Below are positions 40,760-50,065 of a stretch of 64,000 nt of DNA, piece by piece. The stretch lies in the NCBI RefSeq assembly GCF_014203795.1, contig NZ_JACHJU010000001.1:4650001-4714000 (forward strand), given 5' to 3'. Both the position numbers and the translations under genes were made by a program. The notes under the pieces were generated by a model that was given only the letters and a program-made list of their open reading frames with translations, made no database searches and was not told where the DNA came from. Position 1 is the first letter of the stretch. Every line of letters begins with the position of its first letter. This DNA comes from Streptosporangium album. Lineage in GTDB: Bacteria; Actinomycetota; Actinomycetes; Streptosporangiales; Streptosporangiaceae.

Positions 40760-40835
40760 GCCTGTCACCCCTTCGAAACGTGATGTTCACATACTGCCAT
40801 AAGTCATTCTCTGCCTTATAAAAGGATTTGTCACT

Positions 40836-40850
40836 TGTCAGTGGCTGACA
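40836..40850. promoter_or_regulatory. TetR operator between repressor and MFS exporter
   Basis: TGTCAG-TGG-CTGACA is a perfect 6-bp inverted repeat. A partial third half-site TTGTCA lies at 40828-40833. It sits between the divergent starts, upstream of a TTGACA (40865-40870) that could be the exporter -35 element. Confidence 0.65.
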
Positions 40851-40913
40851 TAAATTACCTTGGGTTGACATGCCCCATGGGGGGGCTGGTCGAATTCACG
40901 AGGGGACCCTTCC

Positions 40914-42509
40914 ATGGCAGAGGCCAAGACGGTGGCCGCCGCGCCACCGCCAGAACCTGACACGTCGCCGAGGCAGGGGCACCCGTGGCTCACGCTTCTC
41001 TCTGTGTCGCTTGGCGTGATCATGGTGATGCTCGACGGCACGGTCGTCGGCATCGCCAACCCGGTGATCGCCCAAGACCTCAAGGCGTCTCTGGCCGACC
41101 TCCAGTGGGTGACCAGCGGCTACCTGCTCGCGCTCGCCGTCTTCCTGATCACCGCGGGCAAGCTCGGTGACCTGTTCGGACACAAGAAGATCTTCTTGAT
41201 CGGGGTCGCCGGTTTCGCGCTCACCTCGCTCGCGATCGGCCTCAGCTCCTCGATCGGCATGCTGATCGGCCTGCGCGTGCTCCAGGGCCTGTTCGGCGCG
41301 CTGCTCCAGCCCGCCGCCCTCGCACTGCTGCGGGTGGCCTTCCCCGGTGAGCGGCTGAAGATGGCGATGGGCGCCTGGGGTGGGATCATCGGCCTGTCCA
41401 GCGCCGCCGGTCCGATCGTCGGCGGCCTGCTCGTGGAGCACGTGAGCTGGCAGTCGGTCTTCTTCATCAACGTCCCCGTGGGCATCGTGGCCATGGCCAT
41501 GGGCCTGTGGGTGCTCACCGAGAGCAGGGCGCGGGCCCTGTCGAAGGTCGACTGGCTGGGCGTCGTGCTGCTGTCGGGGGCGATGTTCTCCCTGGTCTGG
41601 GCGATCATCAAGGCTCCCGAGTGGGGCTGGGGCGACTCGGCGACCATCGGCTTCCTGATCGCGACCGTGGTGCTGGGGGCCGTGTTCGTGTGGTGGCAGG
41701 GCCGTGCGGCCGAGCCGCTCCTGCCGCTCAGCCTCTTCAGCAACCCCTCGGTCTCCATCGGCACCGGCCTCATGATGCTCGTCGCGTTCTCCATGTTCGG
41801 CGCGATGTTCTTCCTGACGTTCTTCTTCCAGGGCGTCCACGGGCTCTCGCCCCTGGAGTCCGGCCTCCGGATGCTGCCGATGAGCGCGGGCATGATCGTC
41901 GCCTCCCCGCTGGCCGCCGTGCTCCTCGGGAAGTTCGGCACCAAGATCACGATCACGGGCGGCATGCTGGTCACCGCCGTGGCGATGTTCCTGATGTCCC
42001 AGCTCAGCATCGACGCCGCGTTCATCGACAGTGCGATCCCCTTCGTCCTGCTCGCCTTCGGACTCTCGCCGGTCTTCGTCGGCGCCACCGAGATCATCGT
42101 CGGCAACGCGCCCGAGGACCTGAGCGGCGTCGCGGGCGGCGTCCAGCAGTCGGCCATGCAGGTCGGCGGCGCGCTCGGCACGGCGATCCTCGGCGCGATC
42201 GTGTCGGCGAGGGTGGCGGACGTCTACGCCGGCCACTGGACGCAGGCCAAGCTCCCGCCGCTGCCGCCGGAGCAGGTCGCCGGGCTGAAGGAGCTGGCGA
42301 CCTTCGGCGGGGCGCCCAACGCCCAGATGATGCCCGGCGTGCCCGAGCAGGTCGTCCAGGCCATCGCCGGCGTGTCGCACCTGTCGTTCCTCGACGGCAT
42401 GCACCTCGGCTTCACGGTGAGCACCGGGGTCGCGATCCTCGCGGCCGTGCTCGCGCTGTTCGTCAAGGCGGGCCGCAAGTCCGAGGACGCCCCCATCCAC
42501 ATGGGCTGA
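40914..42509 (+). CDS. DHA2-type MFS multidrug exporter (EmrB/QacA family)
   Basis: A 531-residue proton antiporter with 14 predicted helices. Family motifs are visible: LDGTVVGIANPVIAQDL in helix 1, GKLGDLFGHKKIF in the helix 2-3 loop (motif A), RVLQGLFGALLQPAALALL (motif B) and GPIVGGLLVEHVSWQSVFFINVPVG (motif C). It would export lipophilic or cationic compounds or a natural product. GAGGGG supports the ATG. Divergent TetR and operator indicate substrate-induced expression. A hairpin follows the stop. Confidence 0.92.
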   Translation: MAEAKTVAAAPPPEPDTSPRQGHPWLTLLSVSLGVIMVMLDGTVVGIANPVIAQDLKASLADLQWVTSGYLLALAVFLITAGKLGDLFGHKKIFLIGVAGFALTSLAIGLSSSIGMLIGLRVLQGLFGALLQPAALALLRVAFPGERLKMAMGAWGGIIGLSSAAGPIVGGLLVEHVSWQSVFFINVPVGIVAMAMGLWVLTESRARALSKVDWLGVVLLSGAMFSLVWAIIKAPEWGWGDSATIGFLIATVVLGAVFVWWQGRAAEPLLPLSLFSNPSVSIGTGLMMLVAFSMFGAMFFLTFFFQGVHGLSPLESGLRMLPMSAGMIVASPLAAVLLGKFGTKITITGGMLVTAVAMFLMSQLSIDAAFIDSAIPFVLLAFGLSPVFVGATEIIVGNAPEDLSGVAGGVQQSAMQVGGALGTAILGAIVSARVADVYAGHWTQAKLPPLPPEQVAGLKELATFGGAPNAQMMPGVPEQVVQAIAGVSHLSFLDGMHLGFTVSTGVAILAAVLALFVKAGRKSEDAPIHMG

Positions 42510-42523
42510 TCCCGCGCTTCCGC

Positions 42524-42560
42524 CGTACGGCTCCCGTCCTCATAGGGCGGGAGCCGTACG
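42524..42560 (+). terminator. Hairpin after the MFS exporter
   Basis: A perfect 13-bp stem (42524-42536 with 42548-42560) begins 15 bases after the stop codon. No T-tract. Confidence 0.55.
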
Positions 42561-42645
42561 CGTTCACCGGGACGCGGACGCGGGCCCGGGACGGCCGGAT
42601 CGCGACACGGTGAGCGCCGGCGCGGTGACCGCGCCGTCGCGGGCA

Positions 42646-42651
42646 TAAAAT
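42646..42651 (+). promoter_or_regulatory. -10 box for leaderless DUF3039 transcript
   Basis: TAAAAT, striking in this GC-rich DNA, is followed by seven bases and the GTG at 42659. GGTGAC 16 bases upstream could serve as -35. Confidence 0.55.
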
Positions 42652-42658
42652 CTGCAGG

Positions 42659-42910
42659 GTGAGCACGAAGATTCTCCCTGAGAGTGACATCCGGCCGGAC
42701 CTGTCGCACGGCGACGGCGACCACGAGCGGTTCGCCCACTACGTCGAGAAGAACAAGATCATGGAGAGCGCGTTCAGCGGCACCCCCGTGCGCGCGCTCT
42801 GCGGCAAGGTCTGGGTGCCGAACCGGGATCCGCAGAAGTTCCCGGTCTGTCCTGAATGCAAGGAAATCTACGAAGGGCTACCCAAGGGCGAAGACAACAA
42901 CAACGAATGA
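42659..42910 (+). CDS. DUF3039 small zinc-ribbon protein
   Basis: An 83-residue actinobacterial protein of the DUF3039 family. The core HERFAHYVEKNKIMESAFSGTPVRALCGKVWVP, then CPECKEIYEGL, provides three to four Cys for one zinc ion. Function unknown. It is a single gene with a well-formed leaderless promoter, suggesting strong or constitutive expression. Confidence 0.87.
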   Translation: MSTKILPESDIRPDLSHGDGDHERFAHYVEKNKIMESAFSGTPVRALCGKVWVPNRDPQKFPVCPECKEIYEGLPKGEDNNNE

Positions 42911-43006
42911 GTGTTGTTCATGGGTGATCGCCACCGATGAGGCTACGGTCGGGGTGCCGCAGGGGAGCGGCAGTCGATCAGCAGATGTGACCTGTCGGGG
43001 GAGTGC

Positions 43007-43942
43007 ATGGCTTGGCGTGCGATCGCCGCTGTTTCGGTGTGCCTGTTCACAGCGGGCGCCGCTCCTGCCGTCCCCGCCCTGGCATCCGCTGTGACCGGGC
43101 CATCGGCCCCGCCCCGCTCCCCGGGATGTGACGCCGTCGCGCGGCAGACGGCCTCCGGACGCGGGCCCGAGCCGCACGCTCCGGCCCCGCCGCAGGTCGC
43201 GGAGATGCTCGCCGACCTGAGGCGGCGCCAGTCGGGGATGCGCCGCGGGCCATGGGCCCCGATCACGGTCCCCACCTGGGTGCACGTCTTCACCGCCGGC
43301 CCCCTGGGGGCACGGGACGGTGCGGTGCGCGACCAGATCGCCACCCTCAACGCCGCCTACGGCGGCCGGTTCGGCGGGGCGGACACCGGGATCCAGTTCC
43401 GGCTCGACGGTCTCACCCGGACCGACAACGCCGCCTGGTTCCGGGCGCCCCTCGCCTACGAGACGGCGGTGAAGGGGGAGCGCAAGGGTGGCGCCGGGAC
43501 CCTCAACCTCTACATCGCCCAGCTCAGTCAGCTGGTCCTCGGTTACTCGACCTACCCCTACCTGTACCGGAGCGAGCCCGCGCTCGACGGTGTGGTCATC
43601 GACTGGCGCACCCTGCCCGGAGGGTCGCTGCGCAACTTCGACCGCGGGTTCACCGGGGTCCACGAGATCGGCCACTGGCTCGGGCTCCTGCACACCTTCG
43701 AGAACGGCTGCGTCCCCCCGGGTGACCAGGTGGCCGACACCCCGGCGGAGGGCAGGCCCACCGAGGGCTGTCCGGCACGCAAGGACACCTGCAAGGACGA
43801 TGGCGACGACCCCGTCCGTAATTTCATGGACTACACCCACGATCACTGCATGTCGGAGTTCACCGCCGGCCAGGCCGCCAGGATGCACGAGATGTGGGCC
43901 GCATACCGTGGCGCGGAGCCGGACATTACCCTTAACAGGTGA
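43007..43942 (+). CDS. Secreted zinc metalloprotease (M43/pappalysin-like)
   Basis: A 311-residue exported protease. It has a signal peptide of about 27 residues, a pro-region up to about 85, and then a catalytic domain containing the metzincin zinc site HEIGHWLGLLHTF and the Met-turn segment NFMDYTHDHCMSEF. Several Cys residues in the C-terminal half (ENGCVPP, EGCPARKDTC, DHC) probably form disulfides, as in cytophagalysin-type enzymes. GGGGGAG precedes the ATG. Its stop overlaps the start of an MFS transporter (GTGA), an uncommon pairing. Confidence 0.87.
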   Translation: MAWRAIAAVSVCLFTAGAAPAVPALASAVTGPSAPPRSPGCDAVARQTASGRGPEPHAPAPPQVAEMLADLRRRQSGMRRGPWAPITVPTWVHVFTAGPLGARDGAVRDQIATLNAAYGGRFGGADTGIQFRLDGLTRTDNAAWFRAPLAYETAVKGERKGGAGTLNLYIAQLSQLVLGYSTYPYLYRSEPALDGVVIDWRTLPGGSLRNFDRGFTGVHEIGHWLGLLHTFENGCVPPGDQVADTPAEGRPTEGCPARKDTCKDDGDDPVRNFMDYTHDHCMSEFTAGQAARMHEMWAAYRGAEPDITLNR

Positions 43943-45327
43943 CAGTACCGAAGACAATTGACGCTCCATACACATCCCCTCGGATCTTCGGTCCCGCCTA
44001 CCGCACGGCCACCCTGGGCATCCTGCTCGTCGTCACGCTGATCGCCTTCGAGGGCATGTCGGTCGGTGCGGTCATGCCCGCGGTGTCCGATGACCTCGAC
44101 GCGCTCGACCTGTACGGCATGAGCATCTCGGCCTTCCTCATCGCCGGCCTGTTCGCCAACGTCGTCGCCGGGCTCTGGTCCGACCGGCGGGGGCACGCCC
44201 TGCCCTTCCTGCTCGGCGTGGGCCTGTTCGTGACCGGCATGGCCATGGCGGGCGCGGCATCCTCGAAGGAACTGTTCATCATGGGCCGCGTCGTCCAGGG
44301 ACTGGGCGGCGGCGCGGTCATCGTGGCGATCTACGTGATGATCGTGCGGGTCTACGTCCCCGAGGCCCGGCCCAAGGTGTTCGCCGCCCTGTCGGCCGCC
44401 TGGGTGCTCCCCGCGGTGGTCGGGCCCGGCGTCGGCGGGATCGTCGCCCAGACGGTCGGCTGGCGCTGGGTCTTCTTCGGGATCGTGCCGCTGGTGATCC
44501 CGGCCATGCTGATGCTCCTGCCCGCGCTGCGCACCGGCGAGGGCCCGGCGCCCACACCGTCGACGGGCCCCCGCTCCCGGCCGCTGGCGATGACCCTGGC
44601 GGCCGCGGCCACGGCGGCGGGCGCCGGGACGCTGCTGTACGGCGCGGACCGGCTGCACACCACCCCGCTGCCCGGGGGGATCGCCGCCGCCGCCGGGCTC
44701 GTCGCGCTGGCCGTGGGCCTGCCCAGGCTGCTGCCCCCCGGGGCCCTGCGGTTCGGCCGGGGCCTGCCCACCACGGTCATGATGCGCGGCGTGCTCGCTT
44801 CGGCGTTCTTCGGGATCAACGCGTTCATCCCGCTGCTCCTCACCAAGGTGTCCGGTCTGTCGGTCGCCCAGGCCGGTGTCGCGCTGACCGCCGGGGCCCT
44901 GGGCTGGACCCTCGGCTCCTACCTGCAGAGCCGCCGCGAGTACGACCGGGCCCGGCTGGTGCGGCTCGCCGCGGCCACCGTCACCGTCGGCATCGCGCTG
45001 ACCACGCTCGCGCTCGTCCCCGGCGTCACCGGCTGGGTCACCGCGCCCGCCTGGGTCGTCGCCGGATTCGGCATGGGCATCGGCGTCGCCAGCGTCAGCG
45101 TCACCGCGATGCGCCAGTCGCCCGACGCGGAGCAGGGCGCGAACTCCGCCGCCCTCCAGGTCGTCGACACCCTGGGCAGCGCGCTCACGGTCGGCTTCGG
45201 CGGCGTGCTGATCAACCTGATCGGCCACGACGACATCGCCACCGGCTACGCCACGATCGCCGTCCTCATGGTGGCCGTAGGGCTGCTCGGGGTGGCCGTC
45301 GCCGGACGCATGCGGGACGTCTCCTGA
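43939..45327 (+). CDS. MFS transporter
   Basis: A 462-residue major facilitator with at least 12 helices. Motif A-like GLWSDRRGHALPFLLG follows helix 2, and GRVVQGLGGGAVIVAIYVMIVRV with GPGVGGIVAQTVGWRWVFFGIVP match motifs B and C of drug-resistance transporters. The GTG start overlaps the protease stop by four bases, so the two are translated together. Substrate unknown. The coupling may be historical rather than functional. Confidence 0.85.
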   Translation: MTVPKTIDAPYTSPRIFGPAYRTATLGILLVVTLIAFEGMSVGAVMPAVSDDLDALDLYGMSISAFLIAGLFANVVAGLWSDRRGHALPFLLGVGLFVTGMAMAGAASSKELFIMGRVVQGLGGGAVIVAIYVMIVRVYVPEARPKVFAALSAAWVLPAVVGPGVGGIVAQTVGWRWVFFGIVPLVIPAMLMLLPALRTGEGPAPTPSTGPRSRPLAMTLAAAATAAGAGTLLYGADRLHTTPLPGGIAAAAGLVALAVGLPRLLPPGALRFGRGLPTTVMMRGVLASAFFGINAFIPLLLTKVSGLSVAQAGVALTAGALGWTLGSYLQSRREYDRARLVRLAAATVTVGIALTTLALVPGVTGWVTAPAWVVAGFGMGIGVASVSVTAMRQSPDAEQGANSAALQVVDTLGSALTVGFGGVLINLIGHDDIATGYATIAVLMVAVGLLGVAVAGRMRDVS

Positions 45328-45427
45328 TCCGTCGGCCCCCGCCATAACGACGGTCACCTATGGCCGGACCGCGTCCCGGGAGGCATGGTAGGACGGGTAC
45401 GACCGTGACCACCGGGGAGGAGGCGTT

Positions 45428-46219
45428 GTGGACGAACGTCCTCACCGGGCATGGCCGCCGGAGGAGTCCGGGCGCAGAGGGCTGCATCGGGCGCGACCGC
45501 CGCAGGAGAGCGGGGGCGACGGCAGGCCGGGGGCATGGCCCTCCGAAGGGGCCGGGCGCCGCGGGCGGCGATCCGCGGGGGAGGTGCCGCAGGACGACCT
45601 TCCGCCGTCGGCCCGCTGGTACGGCGCACCGGCCGCCCCGCCCCGCCGCCGGGTCCAGGACCGTCTGCGCCGCCGCCTGCTCGGACTGGTCGCCCTGCTG
45701 GCCGGTGCCGGAGCCCTCATCGCCGTGGGCGTCGTCCTGGTCCCCCGGATCCTGCCCTCCTCCTCGCCCGCGGCCTCCTCGCCCGCCGGGGTGAGCGACC
45801 CCCTCGCGGGGGTGGGATACCCGCTGCCCGCGGGGTGGCGCGTGGGCGCGGTCCCCCCGGTCACCGGGTTCACCTCGGTGGCGGGCCGCGAGGGCGCGGC
45901 GACGGTGATGGCCATGCCGGCGGAGCCGGTGAACGACACGCGCGAGGCCACGGTGGAACTCGCCGACCTGTACGCACGGCTGCTGCTCCACGGCGACGAG
46001 GTGAAGGTCGTGGACGACCGGGCGGTGACGGTGGGCGGGCGGAGCGGCCACAGCCGCTCCCTCCGGGCGGAGTACCAGGACGTCAACCGGCCCAGCTATC
46101 TCCGTGTGGTGTTTCTCTCCGGCGCGGGGACGCGGCCGGTCGTCGTGCTGGGCATGGCCCAGCCGGACGACCCCCGGCTCCGGGCCGAGATCGACACCGT
46201 GATCGCCGGAGTGCGTTAG
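45428..46219 (+). CDS. Membrane-anchored extracellular protein of unknown function
   Basis: A 263-residue protein. Residues 1-80 are Arg/Pro/Gly-rich and cytoplasmic, one helix spans about 84-106 (LLGLVALLAGAGALIAVGVVLV), and the external domain (about 125-263) begins GYPLPAGWRVGAVPPVTGF and ends in DPRLRAEIDTVIAGVR. This layout recurs among actinobacterial proteins with an uncharacterised lipoprotein-LpqN-like exterior. No motif assigns a role. GGGGAGGAGG upstream supports the GTG. Confidence 0.7.
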   Translation: MDERPHRAWPPEESGRRGLHRARPPQESGGDGRPGAWPSEGAGRRGRRSAGEVPQDDLPPSARWYGAPAAPPRRRVQDRLRRRLLGLVALLAGAGALIAVGVVLVPRILPSSSPAASSPAGVSDPLAGVGYPLPAGWRVGAVPPVTGFTSVAGREGAATVMAMPAEPVNDTREATVELADLYARLLLHGDEVKVVDDRAVTVGGRSGHSRSLRAEYQDVNRPSYLRVVFLSGAGTRPVVVLGMAQPDDPRLRAEIDTVIAGVR

Positions 46220-46403
46220 GCGTGACGGCGACCGGTGTCACCCCTGTGGCGGACCCGCGGCGGGGTGCTCGTCCGGCGGCCGGAGGCGCCGGTTGGCAGG
46301 GCCGTACGGGGCCGGAGAATCACTAGCACGTGGAGGTGATCTTGGCGAGGATCTCGCCGGATCGGCACGTCTTGTCGGCGATGCCGATTACGCTGGGGAC
46401 ACT

Positions 46404-48152
46404 GTGAGCACTTCCGCCGCATCCCACCTGTCACCCTCGTATCCGGACCGTGCCGCCTGGGGCACCGCGCCGAAGCTCCGCGCATGGCAGCAGGAGGCGT
46501 TTGACCTGTACTCCAGGGGTGAACCACGCGACTTCCTCGCGGTCGCCACACCCGGCGCGGGTAAGACGACCTTCGCGCTGCGCATCGCCAGCGACCTCCT
46601 GTCGCGAGGGATCATCCGAGCTGTGACGATCGTCACACCCACCGAGCACCTCAAGCAGCAGTGGGCCGACGCCGCCTCCAGAGTCGGCATCGCCATCGAC
46701 CCCGAGTTCAAGAACAGCCAGGGCGCGACCTCGCGTGACTACGCCGGGGTGGCCATCACCTACGCCCAGGTCGCGATGCACCCGGCGCTGCACCGCGCCC
46801 GGACCGAGGCCCGCAAGACGCTCGTCATCTTCGACGAGATCCACCACGCGGGCGACGCCAAGTCCTGGGGTGACGGTGTGCGGGAGGCGTTCGAGCCCGC
46901 CGCCCGCCGCCTGGCGCTGACCGGCACGCCGTTCCGGTCCGACGTCAACCCCATCCCGTTCGTCGCCTACGCCGAAGACGGCGACGGCGTCCGGCGCAGC
47001 GTCTCCGACTACTCCTACGGGTACGGCCCGGCGCTCGCCGACGGCGTCGTCCGGCCGGTCATCTTCCTCGCCTACTCGGGTGAGATGCGCTGGCGGACCC
47101 GCGCGGGCGACGAGATCGCCGCGACCCTCGGCACCCCGCTCACCAAGGACCAGCTCGGCCAGGCGTGGAAGGCCGCCCTCGACCCCAAGGGCGACTGGAT
47201 CCGGCAGGTGCTCCGCGCGGCCGACCGGCGGCTGGCCGAGGTGCGCCGGGGCGTGCCCGACGCGGGTGCGCTGGTCATCGCCACCGACCACGAGACGGCG
47301 CGCGCCTACGCCAAGCACATCCGGGCGATCACCGGTGAGGGTGCCACGGTCGTGCTCTCCGACGACCCCGAGGCGTCAAAGAAGATCAAGCAGTTCTCCG
47401 CGTCCCAGGAGCGCTGGATGGTCGCGGTCCGGATGGTCTCCGAGGGCGTCGACATCCCCCGTCTGGCCGTCGGGGTCTACGCCACGAGCATCTCGACCCC
47501 GCTGTTCTTCGCCCAGGCCGTCGGCCGCTTCGTCCGGGCGCGCAAGCGCGGCGAGATCGCCTCGGTGTTCCTGCCCTCGGTGCCCACCCTGATGGGGCTG
47601 GCCGGGGAGATGGAGGCCGAGCGCGATCACGTGCTCGACCGGAACCTGCCCGAGGAGGGGCTGGACGACTTCCTTCTCGACGACGCCCAGCGCAAGAAGG
47701 ACAACCCCGACGTCCTGGGTGACGAGCTGCCCTTCGAGACGCTGGAGGCGGTCGCCACCTTCGACCGGGTGCTCTTCGACGGCGGCGAGTTCGGCACCTC
47801 CGCCGAGGCCGGCTCACCCGAGGAGGAAGACTTCCTGGGCCTGCCCGGCCTGCTGGAGCCCGACCAGGTGCGGACCCTGCTGAGCAAACGCCAGTCCGAC
47901 CAGCTACGGGCCAAGCAGCGGCCCGAGCCCAAGGAGCCCCAGCTGGCTCCGCACGAGCTCATCGCCAACCTCCGCAAGGAGCTCAACGGGCTGGTCGGCG
48001 CATGGAACCACCGCACCGGCCAGCCGCACGGCGTCATCCACGCCGAGCTCCGCCGGGCCTGCGGCGGCCCGGCCATCGCGCAGGCCACCGCCGAGCAGGT
48101 CCAGGAGCGGATCGACAAGATCCGTCACTGGGCTACCCAGCGGTCGCGTTAG
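46404..48152 (+). CDS. SF2 DEAD/DEAH-type helicase
   Basis: A 582-residue ATP-dependent helicase or translocase. Motifs in order: Q-like KLRAWQQEAF, Walker A TPGAGKT at 49-55, Ia VTIVTPTEHLKQQW, II DEIHH at 144-148, III ALTGTPFRS, V SEGVDIPRL and VI QAVGRFVRARKR. The C-terminal 180 residues are charged and family-specific. Related actinobacterial helicases are uncharacterised but resemble the type III restriction/XPB group. GTG 46404 is preferred to the longer frame because upstream codons are unconserved. It overlaps the convergent pncA by four bases. Confidence 0.9.
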   Translation: MSTSAASHLSPSYPDRAAWGTAPKLRAWQQEAFDLYSRGEPRDFLAVATPGAGKTTFALRIASDLLSRGIIRAVTIVTPTEHLKQQWADAASRVGIAIDPEFKNSQGATSRDYAGVAITYAQVAMHPALHRARTEARKTLVIFDEIHHAGDAKSWGDGVREAFEPAARRLALTGTPFRSDVNPIPFVAYAEDGDGVRRSVSDYSYGYGPALADGVVRPVIFLAYSGEMRWRTRAGDEIAATLGTPLTKDQLGQAWKAALDPKGDWIRQVLRAADRRLAEVRRGVPDAGALVIATDHETARAYAKHIRAITGEGATVVLSDDPEASKKIKQFSASQERWMVAVRMVSEGVDIPRLAVGVYATSISTPLFFAQAVGRFVRARKRGEIASVFLPSVPTLMGLAGEMEAERDHVLDRNLPEEGLDDFLLDDAQRKKDNPDVLGDELPFETLEAVATFDRVLFDGGEFGTSAEAGSPEEEDFLGLPGLLEPDQVRTLLSKRQSDQLRAKQRPEPKEPQLAPHELIANLRKELNGLVGAWNHRTGQPHGVIHAELRRACGGPAIAQATAEQVQERIDKIRHWATQRSR

Positions 48153-48730
48153 CCGCCGGGGCTCCGGACCACCGGGTCGCCGCTGAGCTGGACTCCGGCG
48201 GCGTCGAGCTCGGCCAGCGCGGCCTCCGTGGTGGCCCTGGCCACCCCGGCGGTCAGGTTCAGCAGCACCCGCACGGCCAGGCCGTTGCCGACGGCGTCCA
48301 GGGCGGTGGCGCGCACGCAGTGGTCGGTGGCGATGCCGACGACGTCCACCGCGCTCACCCGGCGCCGGGCGAGCCAGTCGGCCAGGCCCGTGCCGTCGGG
48401 GGCGCTGCCCTCGAAGCCGCTGTAGGCGGCGGCGTGGGCGCCCTTGCTGAACACCTCCTCGACGTGTCCGGTGTCGAAGGCGGGGTGGAAGTCGGCGCCC
48501 GTGGTCCCGGCCACGCAGTGGGCGGGCCAGGAGCTCACGTAGTCGGGGTCGGCGGCGAAGTGCCCGCCGGGGTCCACGTGGAAGTCGCGGGTCGCCACGA
48601 CGTGGTCGTAGCCGTGTGAGGCGGTGTGCCGGGAGATGGCCGTGGCGACCTCCGCGCCGCCGCCCACCGGCAGACTGCCGCCCTCACAGAAGTCGTTCTG
48701 GACATCAACGATGATCAGCGCGGTTGCCAT
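48149..48730 (-). CDS. pncA: Nicotinamidase
   Basis: Hydrolyses nicotinamide to nicotinate in NAD salvage and activates pyrazinamide in mycobacteria. The 193-residue protein has the catalytic triad Asp9 (IVDVQNDF), Lys96 (EEVFSKGAHA) and Cys138 (GIATDHCVRA), and metal ligands Asp49, His51 and His57 (RDFHVDPGGHF). It follows pncB after five bases on the minus strand, so the two successive salvage enzymes are co-transcribed. Confidence 0.94.
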   Translation of the reverse strand: MATALIIVDVQNDFCEGGSLPVGGGAEVATAISRHTASHGYDHVVATRDFHVDPGGHFAADPDYVSSWPAHCVAGTTGADFHPAFDTGHVEEVFSKGAHAAAYSGFEGSAPDGTGLADWLARRRVSAVDVVGIATDHCVRATALDAVGNGLAVRVLLNLTAGVARATTEAALAELDAAGVQLSGDPVVRSPGG

Positions 48731-48735
48731 GGAAC

Positions 48736-50025
48736 TCAGTCAAACACGGTCGGAATGGCGGCGTAGCCCCGGGACAGCTGGTGGGCCGTGGCCGGGAGTT
48801 CGGCGACGGCCTGGCGGTGCCGGTGGCGGGCCGCCTCCAGCTCCTCCCCGCCGACCACCTCGCCGCCGCGGACCAGCTCGGCCTGGAGCGGGCGGGCGTC
48901 GGCCGGTCGGTCGCCGGAGACGGTGACCAGCTCGGCGACCGCCGTCCCCGTGGGGTCGAGCTGCCGGAAGGCCTCCTTGCGCCCGCCCCGGCTGGGCTTG
49001 CCCACCGATCTCTTGGCCACCGGCTGCATGACCCCCTCGGCGTCCTCCCGGACCACGAGCTTGTAGACCAGCGCGGCCGTCGGCACACCGGAGCCGGTGA
49101 CCAGCGAGGTGCCGACGCCGTAGGCGTCCACGGGGGCCGACGACAGCGCCGCGATCGTGTACTCGTCCAGGTCGCTGGTGACGAGGATGCGGGTCTTCTC
49201 GGCGCCCAGCGAGTCGAGCTGCCCGCGGACGGCATGGGCGACCTCGGCCAGGTCACCGGAGTCGAGGCGGACGGACCCCAGGTCGGGGCCCGCCAGTTCC
49301 ACGCCGGTCCGTACGGCCTCCGCCACGTCGTAGGTGTCGACCAGCAGAGTGGTGCCGGTGCCGAGCGAGTCGATCTGGGCCTGGAAGGCCTGCTTCTCCG
49401 AATCGTGCAGCAGCGTGAACGCGTGGGCCGCGGTCCCGGCGGTCGGCACGCCGTACCGGTGGCCGGCCATCAGGTTGGAGGTGGAGGAGAACCCGCCCAG
49501 GTAGGCGGCCCGCGCGGCGGCCACGGCCGCCATCTCGTGGGTGCGCCGCGAGCCCATCTCGACGAGTGGCCTGGATCCGGCGGCGTGAACCATGCGGGAG
49601 GCCGCGGTGGCGATCGCGCAGTCGTGGTTGAGGATCGACAGGATGACCGTCTCCAGCAGCACGGCCTCGGCGAAGGTGCCCGCCACGGTCAGGATGGGGG
49701 AGCCGGGGAAGTAGCACTCGCCCTCGCGGTAGCCGTACAGGTCGCCGGAGAACCGGTAGCCGGCGAGGAATTCGATGGTGGGGGCGTCGACGATCTGGTT
49801 GTCGTGGAGGAACGCGAGCTCCTCCTCGCCGAACCGGAAGCTCTCCAGAGCCTCCAGCACCCGGCCGGTCCCGGCGACCACGCCGTAGCGCCGCCCGCCG
49901 GGCAGCTGGCGCGCGAACACCTCGAACACCGTACGTCGCGACGCGGCTCCACTGTGCAACGACGCCTGTACCATTGTCAGCTCATAGTGATCTGTCAGCA
50001 ACGCCCTGCTCATGCTCGTCATCAC
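48736..50025 (-). CDS. pncB: Nicotinate phosphoribosyltransferase
   Basis: Converts nicotinate and PRPP to nicotinate mononucleotide, using the product of PncA. The 429-residue enzyme shows SRALLTDHYELTM at the N-terminus, EMGSRRTHEMAAV around the phosphorylatable-His/PRPP region, GGFSSTSNLMAG, and SVRLDSGDLAEVAH. The start is uncertain among GTG 50025, ATG 50022 and ATG 50013. No ribosome site exists, and a TAGTCT box seven bases before the GTG argues for a leaderless start there. It is divergent from clpS. Confidence 0.93.
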   Translation of the reverse strand: MMTSMSRALLTDHYELTMVQASLHSGAASRRTVFEVFARQLPGGRRYGVVAGTGRVLEALESFRFGEEELAFLHDNQIVDAPTIEFLAGYRFSGDLYGYREGECYFPGSPILTVAGTFAEAVLLETVILSILNHDCAIATAASRMVHAAGSRPLVEMGSRRTHEMAAVAAARAAYLGGFSSTSNLMAGHRYGVPTAGTAAHAFTLLHDSEKQAFQAQIDSLGTGTTLLVDTYDVAEAVRTGVELAGPDLGSVRLDSGDLAEVAHAVRGQLDSLGAEKTRILVTSDLDEYTIAALSSAPVDAYGVGTSLVTGSGVPTAALVYKLVVREDAEGVMQPVAKRSVGKPSRGGRKEAFRQLDPTGTAVAELVTVSGDRPADARPLQAELVRGGEVVGGEELEAARHRHRQAVAELPATAHQLSRGYAAIPTVFD

Positions 50026-50032
50026 GAGTCGA

Positions 50033-50038
50033 AGACTA
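50033..50038 (-). promoter_or_regulatory. -10 box for leaderless pncB-pncA transcript
   Basis: TAGTCT on the minus strand fits TANNNT with seven bases to the GTG at 50025. Confidence 0.45.
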
Positions 50039-50065
50039 GGCCAGCCGTAGGGCAGACTGGTCTGC

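Noticed and set aside
40873-40882. CCCCATGGGG palindrome upstream of the MFS exporter as a second operator
   Set aside because: It is short and GC-only at the edges and likely to occur by chance here. The nearby TGTCAG/CTGACA repeat is a much better operator.
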